From the NCBI RefSeq assembly GCF_038502225.1, contig NC_091312.1:31343683-31407682 (forward strand): a DNA stretch of 64,000 nt, in the 5' to 3' direction. This document shows positions 42,147-49,575 of the stretch, one piece after another (positions within the stretch are counted from its first letter, which is position 1; each line of letters begins with the position of its first letter). Below the pieces are notes generated by a model that saw only the letters and a list, made by a program, of their open reading frames with translations, was not told the DNA's origin and made no database searches. A program made the position numbers and the translations under genes. The DNA is from Cherax quadricarinatus (lineage: Eukaryota > Arthropoda > Malacostraca > Decapoda > Parastacidae).

Positions 42147-42400
42147 CACAGGCAGTGTTGTGAAGGCTGTTGTAGGTTACATAAAAGCAATGTGATAAGG
42201 GCAGTTGTATGGTACACACAAGCAGTGTTGTGAGGGCTGTTTTAGGTTACACAAAAGCAGTGTTGTGAGGGCTGTTGTAGGCAACACTCAAGCAGTGCGA
42301 TGAGGGCTGTTGTAGGTTACACACAAGCCGTGGTGTGAGGGTTGTTGTAGGAAGCAGTGTTGTGAGGGCTGTTCTAGGATACACACAAGCAGTGTTGTGA
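42147..42400. repeat. Third, partial copy of the 770-bp satellite B block
   Basis: The run beginning ggcagtgttgtgaaggctgt and continuing through acataaaagcaatg, gggcagttgtatgg and ggcaacactcaagcagtgcg repeats 35041-35290 and 35811-36060. It shares the 'gtatggt' variant of the second copy. It is interrupted by a deletion near 42350. Confidence 0.8.
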
Positions 42401-42522
42401 GGGCTGTTGTAGGTTACATACAAGCAGTGTTGTGAGGGCTGTTGTAGGTTACATACAAGCAGTGTTGTGAGGGCTGTTGTAGGTTACATACAAGCAGTGT
42501 TGTGAGGGCTGTTGTAGGTTAC

Positions 42523-42924
42523 TGACGGTGACTCTGGCCAGACAATGGCTTTATTTCCTGAGAATAATAGTGTCAGTATTAACACAAAGCTGAAATTATT
42601 TAACGACAATATTCGTTCTAAAAGCAAGTGACAATGTACATGTGATGATTGTGAATAATTATAATGTTTATAATATTAAATAAGTTATAACAATTTAAGA
42701 AAAGATTCAAAAATAATGAAGAGGTATACTGCTACTAATAATAGTAATCTAAAGGAAATAGTTGATCTTATGTCCATACTGTATTGGAATTATTGCATTC
42801 TCAGAATAGCACTGAGTGTTCTTCTGTGGGGGGTCATGGGACTGAGCACCAGCTCCTGGTTCCCTTGTCGTTGTGATTGATGGCTTATTTACCACACAGG
42901 GCTTGCGAAATGTGTTTTTGAGAA
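42523..42924. other. AT-rich non-repetitive sequence
   Basis: It begins where the satellite stops. I see no long open frame, tandem repeat or recognisable element here. Confidence 0.5.
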
Positions 42925-42991
42925 CATGTATGGAGTTGGCCGCCACTGTTGCTATGCTTACTTATAATAATGCAACCCATGGCGTCCTGCT

Positions 42992-43063
42992 GTCCCCAGT
43001 GGGAGTCGAACCCACGACCTCTGGATTAGAAGTCCAGCGCGCTTTCCACTGCGCCATGAGGAC
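42992..43063 (-). tRNA. tRNA-Arg, anticodon TCT
   Basis: On the minus strand this is a 72-nt cloverleaf. The acceptor GTCCTCA pairs with TGGGGAC (one G-T pair). The D arm is GCGC-AGTGGAAA-GCGC, the anticodon arm CTGGA-CTTCTAA-TCCAG with TCT as anticodon, the variable loop AGGTC, and the T arm GTGGG-TTCGACT-CCCAC. There is no intron and no encoded CCA. A and B box positions are normal. I found no run of four T in roughly the first 90 nt downstream on the minus strand, where RNA polymerase III would normally terminate. A pseudogene or tRNA-derived repeat is therefore possible despite the intact fold. Confidence 0.88.
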
Positions 43064-43172
43064 CTGGTCAAGGTACTTGCCTAACTATTCTTACAGAGGT
43101 ATTGTTGTGGTGGTTGTGGTGCAGCTGTTGTTTGATCTGCCGGCGTTGTCCTGACCAGGATCTTGTCCATAA

Positions 43173-43348
43173 ATAACAAAAAAAGGCACAATACCGTGAC
43201 TGGAACGATACACAAATAACCCGCACATAAAAGAGAGAAGCTTACGACGACGTTTCGGTCCGACTTGGACCATTGACCAAGTCAATGGTCCAAGTAGGAC
43301 CGAAACGTCGTCGTAAGCTTCTGTCTTTTATGTGCGGGTTATTTGTGT
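43173..43348. mobile_element. Palindromic PLE-type insertion 3 with 13-bp direct repeats
   Basis: Arms 43207-43277 and 43281-43351 are inverted repeats with two mismatches and a 3-nt centre (caa). The outermost bases of the right arm overlap the flanking duplication. A tail with aataccgtgactgg (43189-43202) lies left of the palindrome, a mirror image of the tails of insertions 1 and 2. The 13-bp atcttgtccataa flanks the element exactly (43160-43172 and 43349-43361) in otherwise non-repetitive DNA, so this is the clearest target-site duplication of the three. The right arm carries hairpin-GAAACGTC at 43287-43309. Confidence 0.82.
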
Positions 43349-43361
43349 ATCTTGTCCATAA

Positions 43362-43895
43362 TGAATATATTAAAAGATGTTCTCGTTTTCCTTTTATGTA
43401 TTTCTGATAATTTCTCTTCGATCTTATTTCTGTGTACAGTTGCCTGTATAGTGTTTTAGAAAACTGTTGTGCTGATAGTTCGTTCCCCGGTCATCACATA
43501 TGATGACTGGGGAACGAACCTATTTTGTTCAGAGCGAGAAATCTGGGACACTTACTGCATTATCCTTGCTATCATTCTGTCCCTCATTGTGTAATCGATT
43601 CGTGGTCGCTCGCTCTAAGCTCCTCTGTAATATCCAGATTATTATTTGCTAGAACCATATCAAGCAGGTTATTTTCCCTCTTTGGATGTCACAAAGCGCT
43701 TTAAAAACAACACCCTGAACTACTTCGAGTACATAATTTGTCTCTAGATAGCACAATCAGTTTGGAATAGTGACATTCTGTGGACAATGATTGTCACGTG
43801 ACTCTGTGTGTGGAGGAAGGAAGAGCTAAGCTCCAGCTCCTGGTCCCTGTGCTGACTCAGTAATCACAGGACTCCTGTAAATGTACACACGAGAC
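43362..43895. other. Non-repetitive sequence with a 42-bp palindrome
   Basis: No coding signal is seen. Positions 43478-43519 form an inverted repeat from gttcgttccccggtcatc to ggggaacgaac, with two mismatched pairs. Its function is unknown; it could be a hairpin terminator-like structure or a small transposon relic. Confidence 0.5.
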
Positions 43896-43972
43896 CATGT
43901 ATGGAGTTGGCCGCCACTGTTATTATCCTTACTTATAATAATGCAACCCATGGCGTCCTGCTGTCCCCAGTG

Positions 43973-43999
43973 GGAGTCGAACCCACGACCTCTGGATTA
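43973..43999 (-). tRNA. Partial second tRNA-Arg copy, cut by the assembly gap
   Basis: The last 27 nt of the tRNA (acceptor 3' strand, T arm, variable loop) are identical to 42992-43018. The 3' flank of the tRNA is also duplicated: 43896-43972 matches 42925-42991 closely. The rest of this copy lies in the gap. This suggests a tandem tRNA-Arg cluster with a period near 0.97 kb. Confidence 0.8.
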
Positions 44000-44099
44000 N
44001 NNNNNNNNNNNNNNNNNNNNNNNNNNNNNNNNNNNNNNNNNNNNNNNNNNNNNNNNNNNNNNNNNNNNNNNNNNNNNNNNNNNNNNNNNNNNNNNNNNN
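44000..44099. other. Assembly gap (100 N)
   Basis: Exactly 100 N bases, a conventional placeholder for a gap of unknown size. It separates the partial tRNA from a LINE already in mid-ORF, so unknown sequence is missing. Confidence 0.99.
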
Positions 44100-44100
44100 A

Positions 44101-45870
44101 TCGAGAATCAAGACAGACCCGAAACTGTTGTATAGCCACATCAGGAGGAAGACAACAGTCAAAGACCAGGTGATCAGATTAAGGACAGAAGGTGGAGAAC
44201 TCACAAGAAATGATCAGGAGGTATGTGAGGAGCTGAACAGGAGATTTAAGGAAGTTTTTACAGTAGAGACAGGAAGGGCTGTGGGAAGACAGAACAGAAG
44301 GGAACATCAAGAGGGAATATACCAACAAGTGTTGGATGACATACGAACAACTGAGGAGGAGGTGAAGAAGCTCTTAAGTGACCTTGACACCTCAAAGGCG
44401 ATAGGACCGGACAACATCTCCCCATGGGTCCTTAGAGAAGGAGCAGAGATGCTGTGTGTGCCTCTAACCACAATCTTCAACACATCCCTTGAAACTGGGC
44501 AACTACCTGAGAAATGGAAGACAGCTAATGTAGTCCCCATATTTAAGAAAGGAAACAGAAACGAGGCACTAAACTACAGACCTGTGTCTCTGACATGTAT
44601 TGTGTGCAAAGTCATGGAGAAGATTATCAGGAGGAGAGTGGTCGAACACCTGGAAAGGAACAAGATTATAAATGAAAACCAGCATGGGTTCATGGAAGGC
44701 AAATCTTGTATCACAAACCTCCTGGAGTTTTATGACAAGGTAACAGAAGTAAGACATGAGAGAGAGGGTTGGGTAGATTGCGTTTTCCTAGACTGCAGGA
44801 AGGCCTTTGACACAGTTCCCCACAAGAGATTAGTGCAGAAGCTGGAGGATCAGGCACACGTAAAAGGAAGGGCACTGCAATGGATAAGGGAATACCTGAC
44901 AGGGAGGCAGCAACGAGTCATGGTACGTGAAGAGGTATCACAGTGGGCGCCTGTTACGAGCGGGGTCCCACAGGGGTCAGTTCTAGGACCAGTGCTATTT
45001 TTGATATATGTGAACGACATGATGGAAGGAATAGACTCTGAAGTGTCCCTGTTCGCAGATGACGTGAAGTTGATGAGAAGAATTAAATCGGACGAGGATG
45101 AGGCAGGACTGCAAAGAGACCTGGAGAGGCTGGACATGTGGTCCAGTAACTGGCTTCTCGAATTCAATCCAGCCAAATGCAAAGTCATGAAGATTGGGGA
45201 GGGGCAAAGAAGACCGCAGACAGAGTATAGGCTAGGTGGACAAGGACTACAGACCTCACTCAGGGAGAAAGACCTTGGGGTGACCATAACACCGAGCACA
45301 TCACCGGAGGCACACATCAACCAAATAACCGCTGCAGCATACGGGCGCCTGGCAAACCTGAGAATAGCGTTCCGATACCTTAATAAGGAATCGTTCAAGA
45401 CACTGTACACTGTGTATGTTAGGCCCATACTGGAGTATGCAGCACCAGTCTGGAACCCACACCTGGTCAAGCACGTCAAGAAGTTAGAGAAAGTACAAAG
45501 GTTTGCAACAAGGCTAGTCCCAGAGTTCAAGGGAATGTCGTACGAGGAAAGGTTAAGGGAAATCGGACTGACGACACTGGAGGACAGAAGGGTCAGGGGA
45601 GACATGATAACGACATACAAGATACTGCGGGGAATAGACAAGGTGGACAGAGATAGGATGTTCCAGAGAGGGGACACAGGGACAAGGGGTCACAACTGGA
45701 AGCTGAAGACTCAGACGAGTCACAGGGACGTTAGGAAGTATTTCTTCAGTCATAGAGTTGTCAGCAAGTGGAATAGCCTAGCAAGTGAAGTAGTGGAGGC
45801 AGGAACCATACATAGTTTTAAGAAGAGGTATGACAAAGCTCAGGAAGCAGAGAGAGAGAGGATCCAGTAG
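44101..45870 (+). CDS. Reverse transcriptase of a CR1/L2-like LINE (copy A), 5' partial
   Basis: This is a non-LTR retrotransposon ORF2 fragment, open from the gap to a TAG at 45868. The frame has no true start: the region before the RT is the linker that follows the endonuclease domain, as shown by the matching linker in copy B at 48600-48730. RT motifs are in order. The palm motif A is FLDCRKAFDTVPH (Asp at 44791, 44809), motif B is SGVPQGSVLGPVLF, and motif C is LFADDVKLM with F at 45052. The thumb (KDLGVTITPSTSPEAHINQI) and the C-terminal region follow. All catalytic Asp residues are present and there is no internal stop, so this is the best-preserved RT in the window. RT copies element RNA into DNA at a nicked target. 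The CR1/L2 clade name is inference from motif style and the 3' repeat tail. Confidence 0.85.
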   Translation, partial: SRIKTDPKLLYSHIRRKTTVKDQVIRLRTEGGELTRNDQEVCEELNRRFKEVFTVETGRAVGRQNRREHQEGIYQQVLDDIRTTEEEVKKLLSDLDTSKAIGPDNISPWVLREGAEMLCVPLTTIFNTSLETGQLPEKWKTANVVPIFKKGNRNEALNYRPVSLTCIVCKVMEKIIRRRVVEHLERNKIINENQHGFMEGKSCITNLLEFYDKVTEVRHEREGWVDCVFLDCRKAFDTVPHKRLVQKLEDQAHVKGRALQWIREYLTGRQQRVMVREEVSQWAPVTSGVPQGSVLGPVLFLIYVNDMMEGIDSEVSLFADDVKLMRRIKSDEDEAGLQRDLERLDMWSSNWLLEFNPAKCKVMKIGEGQRRPQTEYRLGGQGLQTSLREKDLGVTITPSTSPEAHINQITAAAYGRLANLRIAFRYLNKESFKTLYTVYVRPILEYAAPVWNPHLVKHVKKLEKVQRFATRLVPEFKGMSYEERLREIGLTTLEDRRVRGDMITTYKILRGIDKVDRDRMFQRGDTGTRGHNWKLKTQTSHRDVRKYFFSHRVVSKWNSLASEVVEAGTIHSFKKRYDKAQEAERERIQ

Positions 45871-45944
45871 CGATCAGTGAAGAGGCGGGGCCAGGAGCTG
45901 AGTCTCGACCCCTGCAACCACAATTAGGTGAGTACAATTAGGTG

Positions 45945-45948
<4 letters not shown>
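45871..45948 (+). mobile_element. 3' end of CR1/L2-like LINE copy A
   Basis: The short 3' UTR reads gaggcggggccaggagctga, then a tRNA-unrelated tail with two copies of attaggtgagtac, then an AC repeat. The same tail ends copies B (to 51295) and C (48733, inverted), and a fragment at 57447-57503. Short direct repeats at the 3' end are typical of CR1/L2 elements. Confidence 0.8.
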
Positions 45949-46021
<73 letters not shown>

Positions 46022-46037
46022 ACACACACACACACAT
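45949..46037. repeat. (AC)n microsatellite
   Basis: About 44 AC dinucleotides with one T interruption near 46016. It directly follows the gtgagtac tail of LINE copy A, as if grown from the element's terminal repeat. Confidence 0.97.
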
Positions 46038-46075
46038 ACGGACTCGACCCCTGCAACCTCAACTAGGTGAGTACA
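46038..46075 (+). mobile_element. Short LINE 3'-tail fragment
   Basis: Contains gactcgacccctgcaacctc and aactaggtgagtacacac, matching the terminal 40 bp of the CR1/L2-like family. It bridges the AC repeat and the endonuclease fragment. Confidence 0.65.
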
Positions 46076-46783
46076 CACACACAGGGATACCAGATCCTGA
46101 GGAAAGATAGGAGCAGAGGGGGAGGAGGGGTTGCACTGCTCATAAAAAACCGGTGGAGTTTCGAGGAAATGGAGGGCATGGACGAGATTGGAGAAAAGGA
46201 CTACATAGCAGACACAATTCAATCTGGGGAACATAAGGTAGTCATTGCTGTGATGTATAACCCACCACAGAACTGCAGGAGGCCAAGAGAGGAATATGAT
46301 GAGAACAACAGAGTGATGGTGGACACACTGGCTGAGGTGGCAAGAAGAGCTCACTCGAGCAAAGCAAAGTTACTGATAATGGGCGATTTCAGTCACAGGG
46401 AGATCGATTGGGAAAACCTGGAGCCACACGGGGGTCCCGAAACATGGAGAGCCAAGATGATGGATGTGGTACTGGAAAACCTCATGCATCAACATGTTAA
46501 GGACACTACCAGAGAGAGAGGAAAGGATGAACTAGCAAGACTGGGTCTTGAGGTCACCCTGAGCAGTTCAGACATTGAGAACATCACATATGAGAGGTCC
46601 CTAGAAGCTAGAGACCACGTGGTTCTGTGCTTTGAATATACAGTAGACCTACAGGTGGAGAGGGTAACAGGAGTTGAATGGGAAAAGCCAGACTATAAAC
46701 AGGGGGACTACACAGGTTTGAGGAACTTCCTGCAAGAGGTTCAGTGGGACAGAGAACTGGTAGGAAAGTCGGTAAACAAAATG
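46076..46783 (+). pseudogene. Endonuclease domain fragment of a CR1/L2-like LINE
   Basis: An apurinic-like endonuclease (exonuclease-endonuclease-phosphatase fold) nicks the target DNA for LINE integration. The frame reads RSRGGGGVALLIKNRW, then VVIAVMYNPPQN, then LLIMGDFSHREIDW, and finally ARDHVVLCFEY. The N-terminal third is missing; the frame enters from the AC repeat without a real start. The usual GDFN motif is GDFS (Ser codon 46391), and the usual SDH is RDH (Arg codon 46610). Both changes hit residues normally conserved in this fold, so I infer an inactive copy. The match ends near 46783, where a different LINE begins. Confidence 0.75.
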
Positions 46784-46789
46784 AAATGT

Positions 46790-48075
46790 CAAAGGTTAAC
46801 TTCATAGGTATGGTAACCTTAGACCTGCAGAAGGCCTTCGATACTGTCAACCACAATATATTATGTAAGAAACTTCAAGCTATCGGTATAGGTTCTGTAG
46901 ACTGGTTTAAGTCCTACCTTAGCAACAGGAGACAAATTGTCAAAATCAACAAAACGGAATCAGAACCCCTGCCGACAGCATGTGGAGTTCCCCAAGGTAG
47001 TATTCTGGGTCCCTTATTATTCTTATGTTATGTCAATGACATGCCTGTCAGTGTCAAGTGTAAACTCCTACTGTATGCAGATGACAGTGCTCTGTTAGTG
47101 TCAGGTAAAGACTCACAAGATATAGCTAATGTTTTAACACTGAACTGGAGTCCTGCAGCAAATGGTTAGTAGACAACAAACTATCATTACACTTCGGGAA
47201 AACTGAAGCCATTCTCTTTGGCACGAAACATAAACTGAGAAGGGTAAATAATTTTAATGTCCACTGTAATGGGGAGTCCATCACTTTGGTTTCATCAGTA
47301 AAATATCTGGGAATCCCCTTTGGCCCATGCATGACAGGAGAATTGAAAGGGAACAGTGTAGTAAAGAAAGCGAATGCCAGACTGAAGTTCCTGTATAGAG
47401 AAGCACAGTGTCTACCTACTGAGGCTCGCAGGACCCTATGTCTAGCCCTTACACAATGTCATATGGATTACGCTTGCTCTTCATGGTACTCTGCCTTGAC
47501 AAAAAAAACTGAAAGATAGACTGCAAATCACCCAGAACAAAATCGTAAGATTCATCCTGGGGCTGGGACCAAGAGAGCATGTAGGCCAGAATGAATTACA
47601 GCAGTTGGATATGCTGAATGTTGAAGACAGAGTAAAACAACTGAAGCTAAATCATGTTTATAAAATTGCTCACTAACAGTGTCCAGAATAACTTGTTGTC
47701 AATTTTGTCAAGGTTGGGAACCAAAGTAATTATAGTACTAGGGGGAGAGAGCACAACTTTGTAGTACCCACAGTCAGTGGCCAGGCTTCAAACACCTTTT
47801 ATTGTATAGCAATAAAGGAATGGAACAGACTGCCCGCACATGTCAAAGCCAGTCATAAGTAAGTAAGTAAGTAAGTAAGTTTATTCAGGTATACACAAAT
47901 ACAGTTACATAGAATTATCATACATAGCAGCATATGTGTAGAGAACCTAGGATAACCCAAAAAAGTCAGATAGAGTGACTTATTTCCATTGAACCAGTTC
48001 AAGAAGAGTGCCAAAAGGTGTCTGATGAATGTAGCTACAGAAAGGGAGGGGAATGATTTTCTATTTTTTAGCTAA
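46790..48075 (+). pseudogene. RT of a second LINE family, frameshifted and interrupted
   Basis: RT palm motifs read MVTLDLQKAFDTVNH (Asp codon 46822), GVPQGSILGPLLF and LLYADDSALLVSG (YADD at 47074-47085). They differ clearly from the CR1/L2-like copies. A frameshift near the TTTT at 47131 moves the frame, which continues as SKWLVDNKLSLHFGKTEAIL. A second shift lies at the A run near 47505. The thumb (SVKYLGIPFG) and C-terminus follow. The last part is split by the antisense insertion at 47854-47993; the frame then resumes and ends NDFLFF-stop near 48074. The 5' part, including the endonuclease, is missing. Confidence 0.8.
47854..47993 (-). mobile_element. Short 3'-end LINE insertion, antisense, with CCAGT target duplication
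   Basis: On the minus strand it carries the last ~125 bp of the same LINE family whose 3' end is at 48248-48370, finishing in cctgaataaacttacttact and a (CTTA)n tail. ccagt occurs on both sides (47849-47853 and 47994-47998). Removing the insertion plus one ccagt joins WNRLPAHVKAS to FKKSAKRCLM in one frame, which confirms the borders. Confidence 0.85.
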
Positions 48076-48370
48076 CATACGTGTAAATTTTACCTTATTC
48101 CTAGTAATGACCCTCGTATAGTAGATAGTCTTAATGACCCTCGTGTAGTAGATAGTCTTTTTAGTATGATAATAAGATGTTATCTTCATTATAGAATAAT
48201 AAGAAAATATTATAACATTTATATTAAATAATAAGGTAAAAGGACCCCAATGGAAATAAGTCACTCTGTCTGACTTTTTTGGGTTATCCTAGGTTCTCTA
48301 CACATGTGCTGTTATGTAGGATAATTCTATGTAACCGTATTTGTGTATACCTGAATAAACTTACTTACTA
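48076..48370 (+). mobile_element. 3' UTR and tail of the second LINE family
   Basis: AT-rich 3' UTR with two tandem copies of aatgaccctcgtrtagtagatagtc near 48100-48160, then the conserved end caatggaaataagtcactct to cctgaataaacttacttact (48248-48370). The end is the reverse complement of the insertion at 47854-47993, so the two form an inverted pair about 260 bp apart. Confidence 0.75.
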
Positions 48371-48732
48371 AAATGCAAGGAGGCAGAGGAAAGGTTTGTT
48401 CCCAAGGGCAACAGAAATAATGGGAAGACCAGAACGAGCCCCTGGTTTACCCGACAGTGTAAGGAGGCAAAAACTAAGTGCAACAGAGAATGGAAAAAGT
48501 ACAGAAAGCGAAGAACACAGGAAAATAAAGAGATTAGTCGAAAAGCCAGGAACGAGTATGCACAGATAAGGAGGGAGGCCCAGCGACAGTATGAAAATAA
48601 CATAGCATCGAAAGTCAAGTCTGACCCGAAACTGCTGTATAGCCACATTAGGAGGAAGACAACAGTCAAAGACCAGGTGATCAGACTGAGGAAAGAAGGT
48701 GGGAAACTCACAAGAAATGATCACGAGGTATG
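48371..48732 (+). pseudogene. CR1/L2-like LINE copy B, linker region before RT
   Basis: The plus strand encodes the segment between endonuclease and RT: PWFTRQCKEAKTKCNREWKK, then NEYAQIRREAQRQYENNIAS, then SDPKLLYSHIRRKTTVKDQV. The last part is the same as the first residues of copy A. It stops at 'gaggtatgt', where the antisense copy C begins. The element continues at 49576. Confidence 0.75.
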
Positions 48733-49575
48733 TACTCACCTAGTTGTACTCACCTAGTTGAGGTTGCAGGGGTCGAGTCCAAGCTCCTGGCCCCGCCTCT
48801 TCATTGGTCGCCACTAGGTCACTCTCCCTGAACCGTGAGCTTTATCATACCTCTGCTTAAAGCTATTTATGGATCCTGCCTCCACTACATTGCTTCCCAA
48901 ACTATTCCACTTCCTGACTACTCTGTGGCTGAAGAAATACTTCCTAACATCCCTGTGATACATCTGTGTCTTCAACTTCCAACTGTGTCCCCTTGTTGCT
49001 GTGTCCCATCTCTGGAACATCTTGTCTTTGTGCACCTTGTCAATTCCTCTTAGTATTTTGTATGTCATTATCATGTCCCCCCTACCTCTCCTGTCCTCCA
49101 GTGTTGTCAGGTTGATTTCCCTTAACCTCTCCTCATAGGACATACCTCTTAGCTCTGGGACTAGTCTTGTTGCAAACCTTTGCACTTTCTCTAGTTTCTT
49201 TACGTGCTTGGCTAGGTGTGGGTTCCAAACTGGTGCCGCATACTCCAATATGGGCCTAACGTACACGGTGTACAGGGTCCTGAACGATTCCTTATTAAGA
49301 TGTCGGAATGCTGTTCTGAGGTTTGCCAGGCGCCCATGTGCTGCAGCAGTTATTTGGTTGATGTGCGCTTCAGGAGATGTGCCTGGTGTTATACTCACCC
49401 CAAGATCTTTTTCCTTGAGCGAGGTTTGTAGCCCCCCTAGACTGTACTCCGTCTGTGGTCTTCTTTTCCCTTCCAAAATCTTCATGACTTTGCAGTTGGT
49501 GGGGTTGAACTCCAGGAGCCAATTGCTGGACCAGGTCTGCAGCCTGTCCAGATCCCTTTGTAGTTCTGCCTGGTG
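48733..49575 (-). pseudogene. CR1/L2-like LINE copy C, antisense 3' half
   Basis: On the minus strand the frame runs from about 49575 (LQRDLDRLQTWSSNWLLEFN) through MKILEGKRRPQTEYSLGG to a stop at 48814, with no internal stop. It covers the thumb and C-terminal region but not the RT catalytic motifs. The 3' tail (48733-48810) has two copies of actcacctagttg, the reverse of the family's aggtgagtac end. It is 5'-truncated and nested inside copy B. I see no clear target duplication. Confidence 0.8.

Larger units (their letters stand above)
25313..42522. repeat. Satellite B: 35-bp tandem array, about 490 units
   Basis: The unit starts ggttacacacaagcagtgtt and ends ggctgttgta, 35 bp in all. It repeats to 42522 and stops abruptly at 'ggttactgacggtgactctgg'. 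It is much more diverse than satellite A, with many variants (gatgaggg, gataaggg, ggcaac, ggataca, aggagtg). It shows local subfamilies and multi-unit duplications listed separately. The minus-strand ORFs starting MCNLQQP are 35-residue periodic readings of the repeat. They open only where the variant ggcaac or similar removes the in-frame TAA, so they are not annotated as genes. Confidence 0.98.

Noticed and set aside
1..42522. CRISPR array
   Set aside because: The repeats are contiguous with no unique spacers, units are identical through their whole length, and the context is eukaryotic.
44850..45677. 275-codon minus-strand ORF opposite LINE copy A
   Set aside because: It is a shadow of the RT gene; the plus-strand frame carries all the RT motifs.
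45874..46062. Minus-strand ORF reading CVCVCV
   Set aside because: It is translation of the AC microsatellite.
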